Source: Vreelandella alkaliphila
GTDB lineage: Bacteria; Pseudomonadota; Gammaproteobacteria; Pseudomonadales; Halomonadaceae
Assembly (NCBI RefSeq): GCF_016107625.1
Contig: NZ_JABASV010000003.1
Span: 310,001-374,000 of the forward strand
Direction of reading: 5' to 3'
DNA length: 64,000 bases
Position 1 is the first letter of the stretch, and each line of letters starts with the position of its first letter. This document shows positions 51,291 through 60,743 of the stretch, piece by piece. The translations under genes were made by a program, and so were the position numbers. Under the pieces are notes generated by a model. That model searched no databases, was not told where the DNA came from, and saw only the letters and a program-made list of their open reading frames with translations.

Positions 51291-52967
51291 ATGACCGAGC
51301 CTACTACGAATACCCGCCGCCATTCAGCCCAGGTGGTGGATGGCCCTGGCAAGGCTGCCAGCCGCGCAATGCTGCGGGCGGTGGGGTTTAACGATGATGA
51401 CTTTATCAAGCCTCAGGTGGGCGTTGCGTCTACCTGGAGCATGGTGACCCCGTGCAATAGCCATATTGGTGAGTTGGCAGAGTTCGCCCGTGACGGTGCC
51501 GACGCGGCGGGTGGTAAAGGGGTGATCTTTAATACCATCACTATTTCCGATGGCATTGCTAACGGCACTGAAGGCATGAAGTACTCGCTGGTTTCCCGCG
51601 AGGTGATCGCCGATTCCATTGAAACCGTAGCGGGCTGTGAAGGCTTTGATGGGCTGGTGGCTATCGGCGGTTGCGATAAAAATATGCCGGGTTGCGTGAT
51701 GGGTTTGGCGCGGCTGAATCGCCCCAGCGTGTTTGTGTATGGCGGCACCATTATGCCCGGTAAGGGCCATACCGATATCGTGTCGGTATTTGAGGCGATG
51801 GGCGCGCACTCCCGTGGTGATATTGACCTGATCGAACTGAAAAACATCGAAGAAACCGCGATTCCTGGCCCGGGGTCCTGTGGCGGTATGTACACGGCCA
51901 ATACGATGGCATCTGCCATTGAAGCATTGGGTATGAGCCTGCCAGGTAGCTCGGCGCAGAACGCTATTTCCCAAGACAAGCGCGATGACTGTAAAGCGGC
52001 AGGTGAGGCCGTGCTGGCACTGCTGGCCAGTGACATCAAGCCTTCTGACATCATGACCCGCGAAGCGTTTGAGAATGCGATTACCGTGGTGATTGCGCTG
52101 GGTGGCTCTACCAATGCGGTGCTGCATTTGATTGGCATGGCGCGCACCATTGGCGTGGAACTGACGCTTGCCGATTTCACCGAGATCGGCAAGCGCGTGC
52201 CGGTGGTCGCTGACCTGCGTCCCAGTGGCCACTATATGATGAGCGAGCTGGTGGCGATTGGTGGCATTCAGCCGCTGATGAAAATTCTGCTGGATGCTGG
52301 GTTGCTGCACGGCGACTGCTTAACAGTGACCGGTAAAACGCTGGCCGAAAACCTGGAAGATGTTGAGACTTATCCTATGGATCAGCAGATTATTGCGCCG
52401 CTGGGTAACCCGCTTAAAGCCGAAAGCCATCTGCGTATTCTGTTTGGCAACCTGGCGCCGGAAGGTGCAGTGGCCAAAATTACCGGTAAGGAAGGGACGC
52501 GCTTTAGCGGTTCGGCGCGGGTGTTTGGCTCTGAAGAAGAGGCCCAGGCGCGCATTAACGACGGTACCGTGGTGGCGGGCGATGTCGTGGTGATTCGCTA
52601 TGAAGGCCCGAAAGGCGGCCCCGGCATGCGCGAAATGCTTACGCCAACGTCTGCGATTATGGGGCGCGGCTTGGGTAATGATGTGGCGTTGATTACCGAT
52701 GGGCGCTTCTCCGGTGGCAGCCATGGCTTTGTTGTCGGGCACGTATCGCCGGAAGCTTTCGATGGTGGCCCGCTGGCGCTGGTACAGGATGGCGATGCCA
52801 TCACCATTGATGCGGAAGCCGACACCATTGAAGTGGACATCAGCGATGAAGAGATGATGCGCCGCCGCGCCGCCTGGCAGCAGCCAGAACCGCGCTACCG
52901 CAAAGGCGTGCTGGCGAAGTATGCCAAGTTGGTCAGTTCTGCCAGTACCGGTGCTGTTACCGATTAA
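51291..52967 (+). CDS. ilvD: Dihydroxy-acid dehydratase
   Basis: A 558-residue iron-sulfur enzyme of the branched-chain amino-acid pathway that dehydrates 2,3-dihydroxy acids. Cluster ligands are Cys55 (T-P-C-N-S-H), Cys128 (G-G-C-D-K-N) and Cys197 (G-S-C-G-G-M). Lys130 follows D129 and is probably the carbamylated residue. R-P-S-G-H-Y-M-M, the late P-E-G-A-V-A-K, G-M-R-E-M and S-G-G-S-H-G motifs also fit. Start ATG at 51291 after AAGAGGAA. It is monocistronic, followed by a palindromic repeat. The length (558) and the three cysteines fit the [2Fe-2S] type. Confidence 0.96.
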   Translation: MTEPTTNTRRHSAQVVDGPGKAASRAMLRAVGFNDDDFIKPQVGVASTWSMVTPCNSHIGELAEFARDGADAAGGKGVIFNTITISDGIANGTEGMKYSLVSREVIADSIETVAGCEGFDGLVAIGGCDKNMPGCVMGLARLNRPSVFVYGGTIMPGKGHTDIVSVFEAMGAHSRGDIDLIELKNIEETAIPGPGSCGGMYTANTMASAIEALGMSLPGSSAQNAISQDKRDDCKAAGEAVLALLASDIKPSDIMTREAFENAITVVIALGGSTNAVLHLIGMARTIGVELTLADFTEIGKRVPVVADLRPSGHYMMSELVAIGGIQPLMKILLDAGLLHGDCLTVTGKTLAENLEDVETYPMDQQIIAPLGNPLKAESHLRILFGNLAPEGAVAKITGKEGTRFSGSARVFGSEEEAQARINDGTVVAGDVVVIRYEGPKGGPGMREMLTPTSAIMGRGLGNDVALITDGRFSGGSHGFVVGHVSPEAFDGGPLALVQDGDAITIDAEADTIEVDISDEEMMRRRAAWQQPEPRYRKGVLAKYAKLVSSASTGAVTD

Positions 52968-53003
52968 CCTGCATATCAATACGTGAAGGTGCCTGGATCA
53001 GCC

Positions 53004-53110
53004 CGCGGGTGCCTCATTCGCTCGTGCCTCGCGAGATTCGTTACCACGCGCTACTTAAATCATTGAATAGGAAGATTTTGTAGCGCGGTGTAAGTGTCAG
53101 CGCACCCGCG
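53004..53110. repeat. Palindromic dispersed repeat, copy 2 (inverted)
   Basis: The element reads, on the reverse strand, like 13348-13457: outer arms GCGGGTGC (53005-53012) and GCACCCGC (53102-53109), inner arms near 53041-53054 and 53080-53093 around GCGCTAC/GTAGCGC. About 80-85% identity to copy 1 by eye. It lies between ilvD and chrA. Confidence 0.85.
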
Positions 53111-53207
53111 TTGATGAAGCCCCTGCGGATGATCGTGCACACTGTCATCACTGTGTCAGCTTTAATCAGTAGGTTAGGTCTTTTGTCCACATGGGGAAGC
53201 TTACGCC

Positions 53208-54401
53208 ATGGCTGAAAAGCACCATCTGAACGGGCGGGTAAGCGAGGTGTTTTGGGCGTTTTTGGCCTTGGGCTTGACCTCGTTTGGCGGGCCAGTGGCG
53301 CACCTAGGCTATTTTCGCACGGCCTTTGTGGAGCGCCGACAGTGGTTAAGCGAAAGCGCCTACGCGGATCTTGTGGCGCTGTGCCAATTTTTGCCGGGGC
53401 CAGCCAGTAGCCAAGTGGGCTTTGCTTTGGGATTAATGCGCGCCGGGCCTTGGGGGGCGGCCATGGCGTGGCTGGCGTTTACGCTGCCTTCCGCCATAGT
53501 ACTGGTGCTGTTTGCGTTTGGCGCGGCGGTACTGGATGGTCCGATTGCCAGCGGCATTATTCATGGCTTAAAAGTTGTCGCGGTGGCTATTGTGGCCCAC
53601 GCGGTGTGGGGCATGGCGCGTAACCTATGCCCCGATAAAATCCGGGTGGGGATTGCGCTGGCGGCAGTATTTATTGTGGTGATGGTCAGCGGGCCGCTGG
53701 GGCAGGTCGCTGCTATTGTGCTAGGCGGTATCGCCGGGTTGGCACTGTGCCGCATGGTTGCCGCGGCTACGCCTAGTGAACCACTGCAGTTTCCAGTATC
53801 TCGCCGTGCAGGCACGATGGCGTTGGGGCTGTTCGCTGCGCTACTGGGTTTGCTGCCGTTGTTGGCCGGTAGCGCCGCGTGGCTAGCAGTGGCCGATGCG
53901 TTTTATCGTTCAGGCGCACTGGTATTTGGCGGCGGGCATGTGGTGCTGCCGCTGTTGGAAGCGGAAGTGGTGCAATCCGGCTGGATTACCGCAGATGAGT
54001 TTTTGGCAGGCTATGGGGCTGCCCAGGCGGTGCCAGGGCCGCTATTCACCTTTGCAGCGTACTTAGGCGCGCTACTGCCCGGTATGAATGGCGTGGTTGG
54101 CGCGCTGCTGGCATTGTTGGCGATCTTTATTCCTGGCTTTTTGCTGTTGGTGGGGGTGTTGCCCTTTTGGAATCATTTTCGCCGTTGGCAGAGCGCTCAG
54201 GCGTTGATGCGCGGGGCTAACGCGGCAGTGGTGGGTATTTTAGGCGCGGCGCTGTATCAGCCGGTATGGACCAGCGCGATTATTGGGCCTTATGAATTTG
54301 TTCTGGCGCTGACGGGTTTTTTACTGCTGACCGTCTGGAAACTACCGGCGTGGATTGTGGTGATCGTAATCGCCTTGGGTGGGGTAGTGATCACGCTGTA
54401 G
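53208..54401 (+). CDS. chrA: Chromate transporter ChrA (long, two-domain)
   Basis: A 397-residue inner-membrane protein of the CHR family. The two homologous halves each begin with a F-G-G-P/F-G-G-G-H motif: F-G-G-P-V-A-H-L-G-Y-F near residue 25 and F-G-G-G-H-V-V-L-P-L-L near 243, and each has a P-G-P loop (Q-F-L-P-G-P and A-V-P-G-P-L). Around 10 hydrophobic segments. It exports chromate by proton-linked transport. Monocistronic, ending in a strong hairpin. No ChrB regulator is next to it. Confidence 0.93.
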   Translation: MAEKHHLNGRVSEVFWAFLALGLTSFGGPVAHLGYFRTAFVERRQWLSESAYADLVALCQFLPGPASSQVGFALGLMRAGPWGAAMAWLAFTLPSAIVLVLFAFGAAVLDGPIASGIIHGLKVVAVAIVAHAVWGMARNLCPDKIRVGIALAAVFIVVMVSGPLGQVAAIVLGGIAGLALCRMVAAATPSEPLQFPVSRRAGTMALGLFAALLGLLPLLAGSAAWLAVADAFYRSGALVFGGGHVVLPLLEAEVVQSGWITADEFLAGYGAAQAVPGPLFTFAAYLGALLPGMNGVVGALLALLAIFIPGFLLLVGVLPFWNHFRRWQSAQALMRGANAAVVGILGAALYQPVWTSAIIGPYEFVLALTGFLLLTVWKLPAWIVVIVIALGGVVITL

Positions 54402-54414
54402 TGTCACTACCCCA
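54380..54414. terminator. Hairpin terminator at the chrA stop, between convergent genes
   Basis: TGGGGTAGTGA (54380-54390) and TCACTACCCCA (54404-54414) are a perfect 11-bp stem with a 13-nt loop. The chrA stop lies within the loop. It separates chrA from the convergent ttrA. Confidence 0.7.
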
Positions 54415-54420
54415 GCCGGT

Positions 54421-57400
54421 TTAAACGCGGCTTACTCTCACCGGTAGGCCTTGGCGCACGCTGGCGCCGCTAATCGGTTCAAGCCATGTGCCGCCTACCT
54501 CCCGTGTAGGGTCTTGAAAGCCCAGGTCGTTGATGTTGATACCTGCGCGCATCCAGGGCATATCTGGCTGGGCTTGACCGTCAATGATGTGTGGCGTGGC
54601 ACCTAAATCTTTGTGCCCGTAGCCGTGTTCAATACCCAATGCACCGGGCACAACGCTTTCGCTAACCAGCGCAAGCCCCACCACGCTTCCGCCTGGGCTT
54701 TCAATGCGGATGGTGTCGCCATGCTGGATGCCGAAGCGCTCGGCATCTTGGCGGTGCATTTGCACCGGGTTATACGGCTTGATCATTCTTAGCCGCTCGT
54801 TACCAATGGCGTAAGAGTTCATCAGGTTAGACTTGAATGAAAACGCTAGCAGCGGCCACTCCTGCTCGGAAAAAACCTCACGCATGGGTTGCTTGTTGGC
54901 GAGCTGTGGCAACTTGTGACAGGGCACGCCGCTATTGGGTAACCCGTTAGTGGTATCAATGCTGGTGCCCACCGCTTCGTTGTAAATACACAGCGTTTTT
55001 TTCCACTGATGTTTCAGGTGTTCGCCGACAAAGTGTTCGCTTGCCTCTTCGAAACGCCCACCCCGGGCGTAAAGGTAGGCAACGCGGCCGCGCTCATCAG
55101 CTTTAAGTGTACGTTCGAGTTTGGGCAGCAGTGGGGTAATTCCGCCATGGGCAATGTCCTCGGCGTTCGCTTCTGGCAGTGGTTCATCTTGAAAGGCAAT
55201 ATTGGCGGCCGCCCGTAGGTAATAATCTTCAGCGCGGTTGAGCGGATGAAGATTGCCGTCGGCATCGGGAATAGCGTTGTCGCCGAAGCCTGGCAGCCCT
55301 AGCCGTTTAGCAACGGCGATAAAGAAGCTGTCCATAGATACCGGCTCACCTTCAGCGGTTTTTTGCTGGCGGGGTTCTACCACTGGCCAGCAAGCGGTGG
55401 AGAGTTTACCCAGCGTGCCTTTCCAGGAGCCTGCAAAGCCCCATACTTCGTACATCACCGAATCAGGCACAATGTAGTCGGCATAGCGGTTGGTTTCGTT
55501 GATAAACCCATCGATTGCAACAAAGAGCCCTAACCGTTTGGGGTCTTTCAGCTTATCGACAATTACCCCTTTCAGGCCCGCTTGGCCATAAATTGGGTTA
55601 GCCATACAGCCAATCACCGCTTTGATCGGATAGGGGTAGCCATCCAATGCGGAAGGTAAGTGCTCGGTGAGCGTTGGCGGTGCCAATGAACGCCAGGGCG
55701 CTTTCGCGGGATAGGGGTTTTCGCCTGTCGCGACCTTGCGCTGGTACTCCGATGATTTCTCGTAGGGAAAGCGTGAACGGGAGAGAAATACGCCTTTGGG
55801 CCCACGTTTGCCAGGGAAGTTGGCGAGGTCGTAGCGGGGGCCTTCGCCGGTGCCGCTGTAGGTGCCGCCGCCCACGGCGCTGCCACCTTTCATATTGTAG
55901 TTGCCAGCCAGCAAGTTAAGCATTTGCACGCTAAACGCGGCGTAAAAGCCATTGCCTGACATCATGCCGCCGTGGCAGTTAACGGCAGCTTTTCTGCCAT
56001 GGCTAGCATAACGTTGAGCCAGCTCGATAATCGTTGCCTTGGGAATGCCACAATGTTCAGCGTAGGTGTCCAGGTCGTACTCATTGGCGGATTCACGCAG
56101 CAGCGCTAGGCTGGTTTTGACGGTGACGGTGCTGCCGTCGGCAAGCTCCACTGGGCGTTCGGCAAACAGGTCCGCGGTCATTACCTCTTCGCATAGTGCA
56201 AGGTCGCCCCCTGACACCACGACGGGTAGGTCGGCATCGCTACCTGGCTCGGCAAAACCAAGGTCGCTGGCGCGCAAAAAGTAGCCTCGGCGCGGGTGCT
56301 CGAAGGTATCAATCACTAAATGGGTGGCATTGGAGTGAGTGGTTTCCCCTGCTGCACCGGCGGCGGCTTGACCAGGTAATTCCAGAAATTCCTTTGCATA
56401 GCCGTGGTTATCCAATAGCCACTGAATAAGCGCCATGGCAAAGGCGCTGTCGGTGCCAGGGCGGATCGGCACCCAGCGGTTGTTGTCCGCGGCATGGGAA
56501 GTCGCAGCATTAAGCGCAGGATCCACCACCACATATTCCAGCGTGCCGGCGGCGCGTGCCTGTGCAAGCAAGCGGCCCTGGCGTTTAAACGGGTTGCCTG
56601 CCTGGCTGGGTGCGCAGCCGATATACATGATAAAGCGTGCGTTCTGTATATCTGGCTTTACGTGAGCATTAGTGACGATGTTGTTCATCACTGCCCCAGA
56701 GCCCATGCGGAACGCTAGGCCACAGTAAGCGCCATGATGACCATAGTTGCGGGTCGCAAAGGCGTTTAAGGTGAAGCGTTTAAGTAAATCCGAGCGCCCG
56801 TAGTCGGTGGCTTCCATGACCATCAGTTGATTAGCCTTGGGGCCGTACTCAGGGTTGTCGGGGTCAATCAGCGTGTCGTGGTCGCGAATGTCACGTAGGC
56901 CGTCTACCTGACCTTCACCGAACAGATCGCCTCCTTCGCAAATTTCCTCGATAAGTTGCTCAAACGATATTTTTTGCCACTCGCGACTGCCTCGTTCACC
57001 GACCCGTTTAAGGCAGTGATCAATACGGAACGGGTTGGTGATCTGGCTCATCATTGCGTTGCCACGGGCACACGCGGTAGAGCGGTTAACTTGCCCTTGT
57101 TCTTGGTAAGCACTCACGCTGCGTAATGCATCTGCCACCGGTGTGCGCATTGGCAAATGGTCATCGGCAGAAAGTGGATGGTAGGGGTTGCCAGCTACTC
57201 GCAGCACTTCGCCACGCGTGTCATCGACCCGCACGCGCACACCGCACTGGGTGGTGCAGCCGTAGCAAATAGTAAAAGCGACCCGTTGATCGGGGGTGAG
57301 CGTTAGTTCGCCGGTCGCTAAATCGACACGATATTCAGGCGTTAGCGAATTGCCATGAATATTATGCTGCGGTTTTTCACCTGCGCTGCCGGTAATGCCT

Positions 57401-57516
57401 TTGGCCATTTTAGCCAACGGGTCGGCGTAGCCCACGGCAAAGGTAGCAGCACCACCAGCGGCAGCTGCACCTTTTAGAAAGCGACGGCGTGAGGGATCTT
57501 GAGCAGACTTAGCCAT
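54421..57516 (-). CDS. ttrA: Tetrathionate reductase subunit A (molybdopterin catalytic subunit)
   Basis: A 1031-residue molybdopterin enzyme that reduces tetrathionate to thiosulfate in the periplasm. A twin-arginine signal S-R-R-R-F-L-K is at 9-15. The [4Fe-4S] ligands C-Y-G-C-T-T-Q-C are near 79 and a fourth Cys lies in T-A-C-A-R-G. Segments such as G-N-P-F-K-R-Q-G-R, N-A-T-H-L-V-I-D, G-R-K-A-A-V-N-C-H-G-G-M-M and E-H-G-Y-G-H match Salmonella TtrA nearly position for position, which distinguishes it from polysulfide or arsenate reductases. Start overlaps the ttrC stop by 8 bp. Last gene of the operon ttrB-ttrC-ttrA. Confidence 0.94.
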   Translation of the reverse strand: MAKSAQDPSRRRFLKGAAAAGGAATFAVGYADPLAKMAKGITGSAGEKPQHNIHGNSLTPEYRVDLATGELTLTPDQRVAFTICYGCTTQCGVRVRVDDTRGEVLRVAGNPYHPLSADDHLPMRTPVADALRSVSAYQEQGQVNRSTACARGNAMMSQITNPFRIDHCLKRVGERGSREWQKISFEQLIEEICEGGDLFGEGQVDGLRDIRDHDTLIDPDNPEYGPKANQLMVMEATDYGRSDLLKRFTLNAFATRNYGHHGAYCGLAFRMGSGAVMNNIVTNAHVKPDIQNARFIMYIGCAPSQAGNPFKRQGRLLAQARAAGTLEYVVVDPALNAATSHAADNNRWVPIRPGTDSAFAMALIQWLLDNHGYAKEFLELPGQAAAGAAGETTHSNATHLVIDTFEHPRRGYFLRASDLGFAEPGSDADLPVVVSGGDLALCEEVMTADLFAERPVELADGSTVTVKTSLALLRESANEYDLDTYAEHCGIPKATIIELAQRYASHGRKAAVNCHGGMMSGNGFYAAFSVQMLNLLAGNYNMKGGSAVGGGTYSGTGEGPRYDLANFPGKRGPKGVFLSRSRFPYEKSSEYQRKVATGENPYPAKAPWRSLAPPTLTEHLPSALDGYPYPIKAVIGCMANPIYGQAGLKGVIVDKLKDPKRLGLFVAIDGFINETNRYADYIVPDSVMYEVWGFAGSWKGTLGKLSTACWPVVEPRQQKTAEGEPVSMDSFFIAVAKRLGLPGFGDNAIPDADGNLHPLNRAEDYYLRAAANIAFQDEPLPEANAEDIAHGGITPLLPKLERTLKADERGRVAYLYARGGRFEEASEHFVGEHLKHQWKKTLCIYNEAVGTSIDTTNGLPNSGVPCHKLPQLANKQPMREVFSEQEWPLLAFSFKSNLMNSYAIGNERLRMIKPYNPVQMHRQDAERFGIQHGDTIRIESPGGSVVGLALVSESVVPGALGIEHGYGHKDLGATPHIIDGQAQPDMPWMRAGININDLGFQDPTREVGGTWLEPISGASVRQGLPVRVSRV

Positions 57517-58696
57517 GACTAGGCGCTCCTTTGTTAGCAGTGAGTGGGGCGCGCGATGCAGCTTGGTCGTTGCCTGGTAGCTGACTGCCTTGTTGGGCCT
57601 GTCGCCATGGAATAAATAGCTCGATCAGTAAAATGGCCGCCAGCCACAGCCCGAAAGTGCCGACAATGCCTAAGATGCCGGAAGAGCCAGCAGGGATACC
57701 GTAGTGATGGAAACCTGCGCTGTTACGGGCTACATGTTGAACATCCATCAGCACTACCCAACGGAACATCCAGCCCATGTGGATTGCCACCAGGCCTAGC
57801 AACCATGCCCAGGCAAACAGTGCTGGCTGGCGCTGAGCCGAACGCGTTAACAGAAATACCACGCTGGCAAATAGCGCAACGCCGGTAAGGCCACCCCAAA
57901 GTGCGGTGCTGCGCCAAGAGGGGCTGAAACGGACAGATTCCAATGCCGCCGCCACTGAGCCAACGTGGGCATTCAAGCCATCTAACAACCAACTGAGCGC
58001 TATAAGCCCCGCTAGCGCACAGAAGGCTAGCAGGACATAGAGCATCTGCCGGGTGGCGTCGGGCGCGCAGATTCTACTCACGCGGTTGAGGACCAGTATT
58101 AACCCAGCGGCGGCAATAAATCCGCTCGCTACCAGCATGGGCGGTAGCCAAATTGTGTTCCATAAGGGGCGAGCTTTGACGATAGCTAACTCCGCTCCGG
58201 TGTAGAGCATAATGCCGCTTGAGAGCATCAGCGCGGCCAACCCCACCAGGGCCACCAGTGCTTTGGGTGTTGCACCACTGCCCATGCTCAGCCACTTGGC
58301 AATCAACCCGTTCAGCCCCGCTGCCTGTTGCCGAGCTTGCAGTGCGGGACGCCAAGCCAGCCAGGCGAAGCCTAAAACGCTGATCAGATACAGCGGCAGT
58401 ACCACACTGCCAATCGACATCCACGAATGCGTATTGGCGTAGGCGTAGAAATGCCAAAAGCGCAGTGGCTGGTGTAGATCTGCCAATAAGGCCACCGGTG
58501 CGACTAACGTTGTGCTGACGCAGGCGATGAGCGCTAGACGTGCTGTAGGCAACCAGGATTGCTTGCCAAACACCAGTGCGGGTGCCGCCAGCCAAAGGCT
58601 CGCATAGGAGACCGCGATCATAAAAAAGTACTGAACTGCCCAGGGATACCAGGCGATGTCATAGCGTGGGGCGAGTAGTTCAATGGTGGAATTCAT
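57509..58696 (-). CDS. ttrC: Tetrathionate reductase subunit C (NrfD-like membrane anchor)
   Basis: A 395-residue integral membrane protein with about 9 hydrophobic segments of the NrfD/PsrC type, which passes electrons from quinol to the periplasmic subunits. It has the A-P-R-Y-D-I-A-W-Y-P-W-A-V-Q-Y-F-F start and W-H-F-Y-A-Y-A-N-T-H-S-W-M. Start at 58694-58696 (overlapping ttrB by 17 bp); a longer frame to 58732 is open but not needed. Part of ttrBCA. The electron-donor quinol pathway is inferred from the family. Confidence 0.92.
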   Translation of the reverse strand: MNSTIELLAPRYDIAWYPWAVQYFFMIAVSYASLWLAAPALVFGKQSWLPTARLALIACVSTTLVAPVALLADLHQPLRFWHFYAYANTHSWMSIGSVVLPLYLISVLGFAWLAWRPALQARQQAAGLNGLIAKWLSMGSGATPKALVALVGLAALMLSSGIMLYTGAELAIVKARPLWNTIWLPPMLVASGFIAAAGLILVLNRVSRICAPDATRQMLYVLLAFCALAGLIALSWLLDGLNAHVGSVAAALESVRFSPSWRSTALWGGLTGVALFASVVFLLTRSAQRQPALFAWAWLLGLVAIHMGWMFRWVVLMDVQHVARNSAGFHHYGIPAGSSGILGIVGTFGLWLAAILLIELFIPWRQAQQGSQLPGNDQAASRAPLTANKGAPSHG

Positions 58697-59471
58697 AGCC
58701 CATCTCCTGGCCGTGGGGGGCGAGCACTTCAAGCGCCACGGGTTCTGCCACGGGGCGTGTAGTGAATCGTTCGTCCATACCTAAATAGAACACTTGGGGA
58801 AGGGTGTTTTTTTCTGGCTGAAGCACCATGAGCGCGTCGCGGTGCTCGTTGATCAGACGGCTGATTTGGCTGTCTGGATTGCGCATATCGCCAATAATGC
58901 GGGCGCCGCCCACGCAGCTTTCAACGCAGGCAGGCAGTAGCCCTGCTTCTAAACGGTGAGCACAGAAGGTGCATTTGTCGGCAGTTTGAGTGCGCTCATT
59001 AATAAAGCGGGCATCGTAGGGGCAGGCATTGACGCAGTAAGCACAGCCGACACAGCGGTCGCTATCTACGACAACGATGCCATCTTGCTGTTGATAGGTC
59101 GCCTCAACGGGACAAACCGGCACACAGGGTGGATTTTCGCAGTGGTTGCATAGCCGCGGCAGCATAAACGTTGCCAGTTCGCCACTTTCTTGGTGGTGCA
59201 CTTCGTACTGAGAGACGGTGGTTCGAAATTGGCCAAGCGGTGCAGCATTCTCGATATGACACGACACCGTGCAGGCCTGGCAGCCGATGCATTGGCGAAG
59301 GTCGATTAGCATGCCGTAGCGTTTGCTAGGATCGCCCTCGCGGCGGGCAGGCTGCTGATTAATGCCTGCTTGGGCAAGGCTGGCTGGGGCAAGGCTGGAT
59401 AGCGGGACTAGCGCAGCGCCCGCGCTTAGTCGGGCCAACTGGCCTAGCAACGACCGACGAACGGCGTCCAT
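58680..59471 (-). CDS. ttrB: Tetrathionate reductase subunit B (four [4Fe-4S] clusters)
   Basis: A 263-residue electron-transfer subunit. N-terminal twin-arginine-type signal (V-R-R-S-L-L-G-Q-L near residue 4). Four cysteine groups: C-I-G-C-Q-A-C-T-V-S-C near 62, C-N-H-C ... C-V-P-V-C-P near 108-120, C-V-G-C-A-Y-C-V-N-A-C-P near 141, and C-T-F-C-A-H ... C-V-E-S-C near 168-188. It is the first gene of ttrBCA; the two-component genes ttrSR of Salmonella are not here, but an FNR/ANR-type box lies about 100 bp upstream. Confidence 0.93.
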   Translation of the reverse strand: MDAVRRSLLGQLARLSAGAALVPLSSLAPASLAQAGINQQPARREGDPSKRYGMLIDLRQCIGCQACTVSCHIENAAPLGQFRTTVSQYEVHHQESGELATFMLPRLCNHCENPPCVPVCPVEATYQQQDGIVVVDSDRCVGCAYCVNACPYDARFINERTQTADKCTFCAHRLEAGLLPACVESCVGGARIIGDMRNPDSQISRLINEHRDALMVLQPEKNTLPQVFYLGMDERFTTRPVAEPVALEVLAPHGQEMGYEFHH

Positions 59472-59574
59472 AACGCCTCCTTAGCTGATTAAGATGTTGC
59501 TGATAGAAACAAGCAGTTGTTTCACAGCGAATGATCTGGATACGCTAAGGTTACGCCTTTGGTATTATAAAAAA

Positions 59575-59588
59575 TTGATACGTGTCAA
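59575..59588 (-). promoter_or_regulatory. FNR/ANR-type box upstream of ttrBCA
   Basis: TTGATACGTGTCAA matches the FNR/ANR consensus TTGAT-N4-ATCAA with one substitution. Read toward ttrB, a plausible -10 (TAACCT at 59548-59553) places the box centre about 41 bp before the start of transcription, the usual class II position. A TATAAT at 59564-59569 is nearer and would be an alternative promoter. Confidence 0.6.
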
Positions 59589-59649
59589 TGGGTTAGCGAG
59601 GGTTTCTTAATGTTCCCTTAATCTTGAAACGCTAATTGGCTGTTTTAAA

Positions 59650-59678
59650 ACGAAAACAAGCCTGCCCAGCGGGCAAGC
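59650..59678 (-). terminator. Terminator of the orphan XRE gene
   Basis: On the minus strand GCTTGCCC-GCT-GGGCAGGC forms an 8-bp stem with one G-U pair, followed by TTGTTTTCGTTTT. It lies about 50 bp beyond the stop of the XRE gene. Confidence 0.75.
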
Positions 59679-59727
59679 CTGTTAGCAAACAAAAGGGATG
59701 AATGATTACGTTAGGTAGCAACTATTG

Positions 59728-60000
59728 CTATGGCGTCTCCAGCTCTAACGTGCGACGCAAGACATTGAGTTCATCAACATCTAGGTGCTCTAGCCTTCCG
59801 GCGAGCAGGTCGCTGATCTTTTGTACTGGAAGCCCAGCCCGGCGGGCTATTTCGCGGCTTCCCAGATCTGATACGGCGATCAGGCGGGTAATGATACGCA
59901 TGAGGCGCGTACGTTTTTCTAAATCCCTGACATCGAGGTCAGGGCTGCTTCGCGGAGGATCTAGCGTTTCTGCGTGAGCAGTTGAGTATGCCGTACTCAT
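59728..60000 (-). CDS. Small XRE-family regulator
   Basis: A 90-residue protein with a Cro/CI-type helix-turn-helix at about 38-85 (L-I-A-V-S-D-L-G-S-R-E-I-A-R-R-A-G-L-P-V-Q-K-I-S-D-L-L-A-G) after a short N-terminal helix rich in D, R and E. It looks like a HigA-type antitoxin or phage-type regulator but has no toxin gene beside it. It lies between the ttr and pur operons. Function unknown. Confidence 0.7.
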   Translation of the reverse strand: MSTAYSTAHAETLDPPRSSPDLDVRDLEKRTRLMRIITRLIAVSDLGSREIARRAGLPVQKISDLLAGRLEHLDVDELNVLRRTLELETP

Positions 60001-60218
60001 GGGACTCCATCAGTCTGAAATGACAAACACACAATGCCGCCAAGTCGCGCGCTTTTCAATGCTACTTTGATTAAAATTTCGATCTATTTACAAACGCGCT
60101 CTAAGCGACTAGCTCTGGTAGACTATGCGCCTTCTAATTTCCTGGTGAGCCGCTTGCGGCACACGGCACATTAAACGCTTGATTGCTTTAGTAGGCCCTT
60201 TGGCCGAGGAGTTTTTGC

Positions 60219-60731
60219 ATGTCAAACAGCGCACCCAAAGTGGGCGTGATCATGGGGTCAAAATCTGATTGGCCCGTCATGGAACACGCGGTGGCGATGT
60301 TAGAGCGGCTGGGCGTCCCTTATGAGACTCGCGTCGTCTCCGCTCATCGTACCCCTGACTTGTTGTTTGATTATGCTAAAAGCGCCGCTGAACGTGGCCT
60401 GCAAGTGATTGTGGCAGGAGCGGGCGGTGCCGCCCATTTGCCCGGCATGGTGGCTTCCCAAACGGCGTTGCCGGTTCTGGGCGTGCCAGTAGAATCCAAA
60501 GCGCTTAAAGGCTTGGATTCATTGCTTTCAATTGCGCAGATGCCTGGTGGAATCGCTGTTGGCACACTGGCGATTGGTAAAGCAGGGGCGACCAATGCAG
60601 GCCTGTTGGCAGCACAGATTGTCGGTTTGCAAGACACCACCGTGCGTGAAGCGGTCGAGGCTTTCCGCGCTGAGCAAACTCAAATGGTGCTGGATAACCC
60701 AGACCCTCGCCCCGATGCGGAAGCGAAATAA
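60219..60731 (+). CDS. purE: N5-carboxyaminoimidazole ribonucleotide mutase
   Basis: A 170-residue class I PurE of purine synthesis that moves the carboxylate of N5-CAIR to C4. G-S-K-S-D-W at about 12-17, S-A-H-R-T-P near 44 (catalytic His46), G-G-A-A-H-L-P-G and [10 protein letters not shown] are the conserved motifs. The start follows GAGGAG. It is followed by purK after 12 bp. The long 5' region contains a small hairpin at 60145-60165. Confidence 0.96.
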   Translation: MSNSAPKVGVIMGSKSDWPVMEHAVAMLERLGVPYETRVVSAHRTPDLLFDYAKSAAERGLQVIVAGAGGAAHLPGMVASQTALPVLGVPVESKALKGLDSLLSIAQMPGGIAVGTLAIGKAGATNAGLLAAQIVGLQDTTVREAVEAFRAEQTQMVLDNPDPRPDAEAK

Positions 60732-60743
60732 GGAATCCCGGCC

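Noticed and set aside
51324..52310. Long antisense open frames (up to 328 codons) over ilvD
   Set aside because: Shadow frames of a GC-rich, well-recognised gene on the other strand; composition (many H, R and T) is not protein-like.
59564..59588. TTGACA/TATAAT pair on the minus strand before ttrB
   Set aside because: The spacer is 13 bp, too short for a sigma-70 promoter; I prefer the FNR-type reading, though it remains possible that the TATAAT is used.
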